Source of the DNA: Candidatus Portiera sp.
GTDB lineage: Bacteria > Pseudomonadota > Gammaproteobacteria > CBDBNL01 > JAAOII01
Assembly: GCA_015163845.1 (NCBI GenBank)
Contig: JAAOII010000136.1
Location: forward strand, 1 to 5,977
Reading direction: 5' to 3'
DNA length: 5,977 nucleotides
How positions within the stretch are numbered: position 1 is the stretch's first letter; every line of letters starts with the position of its first letter. Shown here in pieces: positions 1 to 5,156 of this stretch. A program made the position numbers and the translations under genes. Under the pieces are notes generated by a model. The model saw only the letters and a program-made list of their open reading frames with translations, did no database searches and was not told the DNA's origin.

Positions 1-1
1 G

Positions 2-1015
2 GAAGCACCTTACACTTTCCAAGATTTACCAGATTCTCTGCAACAAAAATGGTTAGATACTATTAAGCATACTGAGGCAAATCGTTATCCACCCCAGTTG
101 AGTCAAGTCGCCATAAACAAGCTATATAAGTTCTTGAACCTACCTGAAGGAATGGGCTTTATTCCTGGCAATGGTTCGGATGAGATCATAATGTTGCTGA
201 TGCTTTTATGTGGAACTGCCCGCGGTGGCAAGGTTCTTAGCCCCAGTCCTAGTTTTAGCATGTATGGACATCTGACTAAGGCACTGGGTGGTGAGTTCAT
301 AGAAGTGGATTTAGAAAATGATTTCACTTTGGACCTAAACAAGTTTGCTCAAGCCATTAAAGAACATAAACCACAACTGGTATTTTTGGCACAACCCAAC
401 AACCCCACTGGTAATCTGTTCTCCAATGAGGCAGTTAAGCTTGCCGCAGAACTACTCAGCGATAGTGGTTTGGTAGTAGTGGATCGTGCTTATGAGTTCT
501 TCCTTAAAGAATTGGATGTATCGGGAGATTATACCAAGCAAGCCAATGTTATAAACTTATATACTTTGTCTAAAATTGGGTTGGCTGGTTTGAGGTTTGG
601 CTTTGCTGCGACTGGTGGTGAAATAATTCACGAGCTCAGCAAATTACGCCTGCCCTATAATATTAATTCTCTGACTTGTGCCAGCATAGAAGTCATGGCA
701 GACAATTTAGATTGTTTCAGGAAACATGCTGACAATATAATTACCAACCGCGATGAATTAATCTCAGAACTTGAGAAGTTGGACGGAATTCAAATATTCC
801 CCAGCAGCACTAACTTCATACTCTTACGTCTGCTTGGTGGTAGTTCGGCAGAGTGTTTTAAGTATTTGCAACAGCATAAGGTATTAGTCAAGGACTTTGA
901 TGGCTATCATCACCTGATGCAAAATTGTCTGCGAGTATCTATAGGCAAACCAGAGGAGAACACCCTCTTCCTAAAAAACCTGAGCGCTTATCTAGGCCTG
1001 CAAACTAATTCCTAA
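2..1015 (+). CDS. hisC: Histidinol-phosphate aminotransferase, 5'-truncated
   Basis: PLP-dependent, cytosolic class I/II aminotransferase that converts imidazole acetol phosphate plus glutamate to histidinol phosphate in histidine biosynthesis. The frame is open back to the window edge; the 32 codons before the first TTG (98) read as normal HisC N-terminus (EAPYTF...ANRYPPQ), so TTG 98 is not the start and only a short N-terminus is missing. Visible motifs, in residues of the 337 codons shown: GNGSDEI near 56-62; AQPNNPTGN near 131-139, whose Asn contacts PLP; VDRAY near 160-164, with the Asp that pairs with the pyridine nitrogen (the more usual form is DEAY); TLSK with the Schiff-base lysine at codon 572-574; and near the end LRVSIGKPEEN, whose Arg binds substrate. 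Its 3' end converges on the methylase gene, only 28 bases away, with no visible terminator. Family assignment is firm; the histidinol-phosphate specificity is inferred from overall resemblance. Confidence 0.95.
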   Translation, partial: EAPYTFQDLPDSLQQKWLDTIKHTEANRYPPQLSQVAINKLYKFLNLPEGMGFIPGNGSDEIIMLLMLLCGTARGGKVLSPSPSFSMYGHLTKALGGEFIEVDLENDFTLDLNKFAQAIKEHKPQLVFLAQPNNPTGNLFSNEAVKLAAELLSDSGLVVVDRAYEFFLKELDVSGDYTKQANVINLYTLSKIGLAGLRFGFAATGGEIIHELSKLRLPYNINSLTCASIEVMADNLDCFRKHADNIITNRDELISELEKLDGIQIFPSSTNFILLRLLGGSSAECFKYLQQHKVLVKDFDGYHHLMQNCLRVSIGKPEENTLFLKNLSAYLGLQTNS

Positions 1016-1043
1016 ATTATATTCTGGTTGCCCGCTTTGCTGA

Positions 1044-2291
1044 TTACTTCTTAAGTTTGCGGCAAATGATTATGAACTCTTTGTTCATAGTAGACATTTT
1101 CTTACCTGGTTGATTAGTTGGAGAATTAAGTTTAGGCATTCTCTTATTGCTTATAGTTCTTGTATAAGTTGCTATATGTTTTAACCCATTATCCTCAAAC
1201 TGCTCGGCAATAAACTGGTCAGTAGGTAAGTTGATACCTTTAACAGTTCTATTGCCCACAACATAAATACTGTAACCATTATTTTTTATAACCTTAGCGA
1301 CTTTGTTAATGGAAGCGGATAAGTCCATGTAGAAAGATTCAACTTCTTCAGCACGCTTCTTATCAATGTCGCCAACTTCTTCAATATATTTTGACATGAG
1401 ACCATTAACTTCATTCCTATCTTGTCGCTTACCTCCCATAAGATTTCCGTCTAATGCCCGTGCATTCTGCAATCCACAAATCCAGCTATTAGAAAACATA
1501 GAGAATTGACCATAAGCTACAGTAGTTCTGCTATCCCCATACGGAGGGCTAGTCAGGACAACATCATATTTCTTGTTTTTATTATTAAAATCCTCATGAT
1601 ATAGATTAAGATTTACTCCGTTAAGCAGAGTATGATAGTGTTCCTTATAAGTTTTCGTGACGTTTTGCAGGTTTTGCAAAAACACTCCTATCACATCCGG
1701 ATTGAAAGCTAGTACTGCTCCCTCTTTCATCCTATATAGCTTAAATTCATTATTTCGTGTATATGAGCAGTCACGTATAGTTGAAGATAGCGCTATCATA
1801 CAAAAATCCTGTAAAGATTTATCATTTATCTTTTTGACAATATTCTTTATTAACTGAAGCTTGTAGGCAATTTCTGGACTAAACCAATAATAAAAATTAC
1901 TAAATTGCTTTTCATCTATTATCTTATGATCAATTACCTTGGCAATTTTACGATATATACTTTCTTTTATTGTCTTATTGGTTGTCTCTATTTTATTGGG
2001 CGTTATACGAGTAAACCTTACTTTGCTTATTAACACAGCCAATGGGTTTAAGTCAAATCCAGTGAATTCATTTAATCCACAATGAAGACCGCTGGCAAAT
2101 GAAGAGCCCGAACCACAATATGGGTCCAGCAAACTACCTTTAGTAATATCTAACTCTCTTAATATCTTAACCCCTATCTGAGGAATCATCGTGGCTGGAT
2201 ATCTATGGATGTTCGGACACATCTCCTTACCATAGGACTCGCCCATGAAGTCATAATCTTTTACATCTGAAACAATATATTTTAACGACAT
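1044..2291 (-). CDS. Type II DNA methyltransferase, TSPPY class (probable N4-cytosine)
   Basis: Putative S-adenosylmethionine-dependent DNA methyltransferase of 415 residues, the protective partner of the endonuclease gene just upstream. Motif I is DPYCGSGSS (residues 56-64), followed by an acidic FDLNP (79-83) and the catalytic motif IV TSPPY (247-251). In the family, S/TPPY points to N4-cytosine methylation, whereas D/NPPY is usual for N6-adenine. An N-terminal HRYPATMIPQ segment (29-38) fits motif X. About 180 residues lie between motifs I and IV and probably hold target recognition, giving the order X-I-TRD-IV, the alpha arrangement; beta is commoner among m4C enzymes. VVGNRTVKG (344-352) and a closing EFIIICRK strand complete the fold. 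The ATG overlaps the last 10 bases of the endonuclease gene, and AAGAAG stands 5 bases before it. The gene is intact, AT-rich and converges on hisC. The target sequence cannot be read from the protein. Confidence 0.9.
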   Translation of the reverse strand: MSLKYIVSDVKDYDFMGESYGKEMCPNIHRYPATMIPQIGVKILRELDITKGSLLDPYCGSGSSFASGLHCGLNEFTGFDLNPLAVLISKVRFTRITPNKIETTNKTIKESIYRKIAKVIDHKIIDEKQFSNFYYWFSPEIAYKLQLIKNIVKKINDKSLQDFCMIALSSTIRDCSYTRNNEFKLYRMKEGAVLAFNPDVIGVFLQNLQNVTKTYKEHYHTLLNGVNLNLYHEDFNNKNKKYDVVLTSPPYGDSRTTVAYGQFSMFSNSWICGLQNARALDGNLMGGKRQDRNEVNGLMSKYIEEVGDIDKKRAEEVESFYMDLSASINKVAKVIKNNGYSIYVVGNRTVKGINLPTDQFIAEQFEDNGLKHIATYTRTISNKRMPKLNSPTNQPGKKMSTMNKEFIIICRKLKK

Positions 2292-3061
2292 AAACTCTTC
2301 TTTATATAAGCAGGTAGATCAGATAAGCTCATTACCAAATCATGCTCCACATTTGGTTTGGCGATGAACGAACCATCAAAGAATTTAAACATACCACGAT
2401 GCTGAGAACTATCAATCTCATGATAGAAATCAGCAGTTACAAAACAAATATTTGGTGTAACTTTGCCCTTATATTTAATATCAAACTTATCCTTTAGTTT
2501 TGTATTTGATGAGTTAGCTATTTCCCAAAGAAGCTTCCACTTGAACGTCTGTCCAGCTCTTTCCCTCAATGATGTTTTTAATGAAAGTATTATAAACTTT
2601 TTAGTATTCTTGTTGTATATTATCATGTCGCAATCTGGAGTTTGTTTCTCACCACCTATGTATACTTTGAAATCTTCTTCAAACATTCTTTCAGCTTGAG
2701 CTTTGCTTCTAGTTACAAGAATATGGGCAGGTATATTACCTACTTCTTTATTTTTGAGCAATAAATAATGGAGTAATTGAGCAAACATGGATCCAACTAT
2801 TGCTTTACCAGATTGAGAGATATCCTTAATTTCTCCTCTTTTTTTACGTTCTTCTTGTATCTGGTTAACAGAATCTTGGGACTCTCGCATAAAACTTTCA
2901 ATATGGTTAAGCGATTCTAATATTGTATCAGGGGAACTTCTACCTTTGGTGGCTATAAATTTGTTTGTCAGATCAATTGGCGGCTTCATATAAAACGTCT
3001 GTGAAATACTATCTATTTCATCTTGCTCTTCTCTAGTTAATATGTTACTTGTATTTGTCAT
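2282..3061 (-). CDS. Putative type II restriction endonuclease, CCGG-family-like PD-(D/E)XK
   Basis: A 259-residue protein judged to be a restriction endonuclease from its nuclease-like motifs and from its overlap with a DNA methyltransferase gene. The N-terminal half is largely charged and helical (residues 10-80). The likely active site is TPDCD (141-145), a strand, then SLK (160-162); E124 or E128-129 could be the additional upstream acid. Lys162 is followed after three residues by RER (166-168). In Ecl18kI, NgoMIV and SgrAI an R/K-D/E-R triplet just after the catalytic Lys of an S-x-K motif reads the CC:GG part of the target, so a CC/GG-containing site is plausible. In that family the second acid lies 13-14 residues after the Lys; here that position is Trp and the nearest downstream Glu is 180 (+18), so the catalytic set is uncertain. 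A BsaWI/AgeI-like group is another possibility I cannot test. The ATG at 3061 has no good Shine-Dalgarno; no earlier start was chosen. Confidence 0.75.
   Translation of the reverse strand: MTNTSNILTREEQDEIDSISQTFYMKPPIDLTNKFIATKGRSSPDTILESLNHIESFMRESQDSVNQIQEERKKRGEIKDISQSGKAIVGSMFAQLLHYLLLKNKEVGNIPAHILVTRSKAQAERMFEEDFKVYIGGEKQTPDCDMIIYNKNTKKFIILSLKTSLRERAGQTFKWKLLWEIANSSNTKLKDKFDIKYKGKVTPNICFVTADFYHEIDSSQHRGMFKFFDGSFIAKPNVEHDLVMSLSDLPAYIKKSLCR
2297..2302 (-). promoter_or_regulatory. Ribosome binding site of the methylase, inside the endonuclease gene
   Basis: On the minus strand AAGAAG lies 5 bases before the methylase ATG and within the last codons of the endonuclease gene. With the 10-base gene overlap this suggests translational coupling of the methylase to the endonuclease. 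I found no convincing -35/-10 pair just upstream that would give the methylase its own promoter, although a TATATAA stretch is present. Confidence 0.5.
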
Positions 3062-3148
3062 CGTAAATGTAATTATATGTTGATACTCTATTATATACCT
3101 ATGAACATATTAAGTATAGTAATTTAACCCTGTTAGTGGTGTAAAATT
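3062..3148. promoter_or_regulatory. Divergent promoter region between the endonuclease gene and rsmG
   Basis: This 87-base AT-rich gap must drive the restriction cassette leftward and rsmG rightward. On the minus strand a perfect TATAAT occupies 3095-3090, about 30 bases from the endonuclease ATG; no good -35 stands 16-18 bases upstream. On the plus strand TATAGT at 3115-3120 (5 of 6 matches) is a possible -10 for rsmG, again with a weak -35. The two candidates overlap in their upstream regions, so the polymerases could compete. An inverted repeat, ATATGTT (3075-3081) and AACATAT (3104-3110), and a nested TATG-AA-CATA (3100-3109) could be operators, but no controller protein gene is seen in the cassette. 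The assignments are by eye. Confidence 0.35.
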
Positions 3149-3895
3149 ATGGTGATGTTTACACAAGATAATGGAGTCGTTCAACAACTAGAAAAGGGAG
3201 CAGCAAAATTAGGAGTTGAGCTCAATGCCGAGCAGTTGTCTTTGTTCACAGGATACTTGGATCTCTTGTATAGGTGGCATAAATTATTCAACCTGACAGC
3301 AGTTGCCCCGGATAGATGGGTTGCCCGACATCTTTTGGATTCATTGAGTGTCTACCAATTTATACCTCTTACCGACAAAATTAAAAACTGCGTTGACATA
3401 GGTAGTGGAGCTGGCTTGCCGGGTATACCTTTGGCTATTGCTATGGGATCTACCAACTGGTATTTGGTGGAGAAGAATACCAAAAAATGTGGTTTCTTGT
3501 TGCGGGTGAAAATGGAATTGGGCTTAGACAATCTAAAAATCGTCAATGCTAGTGCTGAACAACTGAATGATTTCCTCATGGGATTGAGGGGTGATGACAA
3601 GAACGAGAAACTAAATATACAGGATCTACGGGCAAATATTAAGAAGATAGCTTTCGGTAGCGAACTCCCCAAAACATTTGATTTAGCTACAGGACGTTCA
3701 GTGTTTGGCAGTGATGGGATGTTAGATTATTGTCATCCATTAATAAAAAATGGCGGAGTGGTTTTAGATATGCATGGTAAATATAGCGGGACACCTAGAA
3801 ATACTAATAAGTGGAAGGTAGAAAAATTCTCCAAAGTCCGAGTGCCAAACATGAATGCGGCCAGACATGTGATCTGCTGGAGCAAGCTAAGCTAA
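3149..3895 (+). CDS. rsmG: 16S rRNA (guanine527-N7)-methyltransferase
   Basis: RsmG (GidB) uses S-adenosylmethionine to make m7G527 in 16S rRNA of the small subunit; loss in other bacteria gives low-level streptomycin resistance. Family signatures seen: YRWHKLFNLTAV (residues 41-52), RHLLDSL (60-66), the SAM-binding loop VDIGSGAGLPGIPLA (82-96), LVEKNTKKCGFL (106-117) and NASAEQL (133-139). At 248 residues it is longer than E. coli RsmG (207). The excess is mostly a charged segment at about 143-175, before FDLATGRSVF, where other members go directly to FD-x-x-x-SRAF; here the usual SRAF reads GRSVF. The C-terminus ends ARHVICWSKLS, and its coding bases are repeated downstream. ATG 3149 is preceded by a weak GTGGTG; ATG 3155 is an alternative. 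The gene stands apart from mnmG and parA, its common neighbours. Product assignment is firm; full activity is inferred. Confidence 0.92.
   Translation: MVMFTQDNGVVQQLEKGAAKLGVELNAEQLSLFTGYLDLLYRWHKLFNLTAVAPDRWVARHLLDSLSVYQFIPLTDKIKNCVDIGSGAGLPGIPLAIAMGSTNWYLVEKNTKKCGFLLRVKMELGLDNLKIVNASAEQLNDFLMGLRGDDKNEKLNIQDLRANIKKIAFGSELPKTFDLATGRSVFGSDGMLDYCHPLIKNGGVVLDMHGKYSGTPRNTNKWKVEKFSKVRVPNMNAARHVICWSKLS
3871..3893 (+). repeat. Direct repeat copy 1 (3' end of rsmG)
   Basis: These 23 bases cover the last seven sense codons of rsmG (from the second Ile of HVICWSKLS) and the first base of its stop codon. They recur exactly at 3974-3996. After this block the similarity continues as AATAGAAGTT here and AATAAAAGTT in copy 2, once five bases (CGGCT) present only in copy 2 are set aside. 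Confidence 0.85.
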
Positions 3896-3943
3896 TAGAA
3901 GTTTTAATGCTTACATAATATATCTCCCAATATACTTGATACT

Positions 3944-3955
3944 TCCGCAGGCGGA
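3944..3955. repeat. GC-rich palindrome TCCGC-AG-GCGGA
   Basis: A perfect 5-bp inverted repeat with a 2-base centre lies in an otherwise very AT-rich convergent gap between rsmG and miaA. It is not directly followed by a T-run on either strand, so it does not make a typical intrinsic terminator. It may be a remnant of a dispersed palindromic element or part of a weak bidirectional transcription end. Confidence 0.4.
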
Positions 3956-3973
3956 CAGACACATTATATTTTG

Positions 3974-3996
3974 GATCTGCTGGAGCAAGCTAAGCT
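3974..3996 (+). repeat. Direct repeat copy 2 (duplicate of the rsmG 3' end)
   Basis: Exact 23-base duplicate of 3871-3893, starting 103 bases further on, in the gap between rsmG and miaA. It is followed by CGGCT and then a near copy of the bases after copy 1. Bases to the left of both blocks do not match, so the shared unit is about 33-38 bases and not a simple tandem duplication of the whole interval. Confidence 0.85.
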
Positions 3997-4029
3997 CGGC
4001 TAATAAAAGTTAGTTGAGTAGTTTTAGCT

Positions 4030-5156
4030 CTAGCTATTGTTCAGTTCAAGCACTTGCTTGATAAGGATATCAGCATTCAATGATGCTGCCAAGGACGCAT
4101 CTAAGGATACATATGATTTGTGTTCTTTAATATCTTCTTTAATATCTTGTGTAACTCTCGTGCCTTCATTGCCTTCCTCGCCACCCCAACTACGCAACCA
4201 AGTCACTTGTCTTTTGGCGAACTGGCGAGTAGCTGTGATTGCCTTTTCTATCATGGCATCACGCAAGATTATACCTTCTTTGCTATTCTCATCTATCCCA
4301 CTAGCATCCAATTCTAATAGATATTCCCAAAGCTGCCTATAACCAATGGCACGAATTGATGGAAAGTTTAAGTCCAAGTCGGGGTAATCAATGCGTAGTT
4401 GCTTCACCTCTTCAATGAGACCATTTGCAATGAATTGATGAAAACGTTCAGCAATTTTTTGTCTTAGAATAGCACGGTCTTCATAGTTAAGTGCGAACTC
4501 TATTATCTGCCAAGCATTATCCTTTGCCAAGTCCCTGAGTCCTTGTATTCTATTATTCTCTTTAGCAGCAAACAACTCGTCTAAAGTTGTACCACTTCGT
4601 TCTATTAATTCTAGAGCCCTTATGACTCTATGTATATCAGACGGACTGGTCCTAGCTGCAGTTTTTTCATCTAGTTGTTGTAATTCTTTATGCAAGGCAA
4701 TGGATCTTTCTTCTTCTGCTAAATCCGCATATTTGCTAACATAAGAGCTTCTAAGTGATGGGTCTGCTGGTGGTAACTTATTCATACCATCTAATAATGC
4801 TTTGATATAAAACATTGTCCCGCCTACGATCAAGGGTATTTTCTTGCGTGACAAGATGTCTTTGACAATTTTGATTGCATCTTCAATGTAACGCCCTGCT
4901 GAGTAAATATCATTAGGCGGACAAATATCAATAAGATGATGTTTTATGCTACTTAGGGTTTTTTGACCTGGCTTGGCTGAACCAATATCCAACCGCTGAT
5001 ATACTTGAACAGCATCTGCACTTACTATTTCAATATCTAGCTGCTTGACTAGTTCTAAAGTAACAGCACTCTTACCTGTTGCGGTGGGGCCGAACAGGAC
5101 AATTATTTTTCCTGATATTGGATTGAGAGGTATTGTGGACTTCAGTTTTTAGACAT
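4030..5156 (-). CDS. miaA: tRNA dimethylallyltransferase with a disrupted or non-canonical start
   Basis: MiaA transfers a dimethylallyl group from DMAPP to N6 of A37 in tRNAs reading UNN codons. The frame from 5148 to 4030 holds the whole conserved protein: P-loop GPTATGKS (codons 5091-5068), SADAVQVYQRLDIGSAKP, HHLIDI, VGGTMFYIKALLDG, PPADP, DIHRVIRALEL, RAIGYRQLWEYL and TRQFAKRQVTWLR. The first TTG in frame (4992) lies after the P-loop and cannot be the start. Between the accA stop (5151-5149), which is in the same frame, and the P-loop there is no ATG, GTG or TTG. An ATG at 5156-5154, overlapping the accA end, reads four codons and stops at TGA; one extra A in the A5 tract (5150-5146) would give MSKKLKSTIPLNPISGK and an intact protein of about 375 residues. 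CTG at 5145-5143 is an alternative start. A low-complexity tail of about 50 residues follows WLR, beyond the usual length (E. coli 316). Confidence 0.88.
4123..4148 (-). repeat. 12-bp tandem repeat within the miaA 3' end
   Basis: A 12-base unit (TCTTTAATATCT on the plus strand) occurs twice in tandem, with one extra matching base on each side, 26 bases in all. On the miaA strand it encodes DIKEDIKE in the non-conserved tail. Because the unit is a multiple of three, changes in copy number would keep the frame. Confidence 0.8.

Noticed and set aside
98..100. TTG as the start of hisC
   Set aside because: The frame is open to the window edge and the upstream 32 codons encode a recognisable HisC N-terminus, so the gene is truncated by the window and does not start here.
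1016..1043. Terminator between hisC and the methylase
   Set aside because: The 28 bases contain no inverted repeat with a T-run on either strand.
3352..3672. Antisense open frame opposite rsmG, and similar open frames opposite hisC, the cassette, miaA and accA
   Set aside because: They lie wholly within strongly supported genes on the other strand, show no family motif and have no ribosome site; they are by-products of the real coding frames.
3896..4029. Intrinsic terminator between rsmG and miaA
   Set aside because: The only good stem is the 5-bp palindrome at 3944-3955, which has no adjacent T-run on either strand; the TTTT near 4022 follows no convincing stem.
4990..4992. TTG as the start of miaA
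   Set aside because: It lies after the P-loop and the SADAVQVY motif; starting here would remove the nucleotide-binding site while those motifs are perfectly encoded just upstream in the same frame.
5140..5156. Classical -1 slippery heptamer A-AAA-AAC at the miaA start
   Set aside because: Only five As precede the C, so the heptamer is T-AAA-AAC, a poor match for tandem slippage; slippage stays possible only as a weak option within the start-codon finding.
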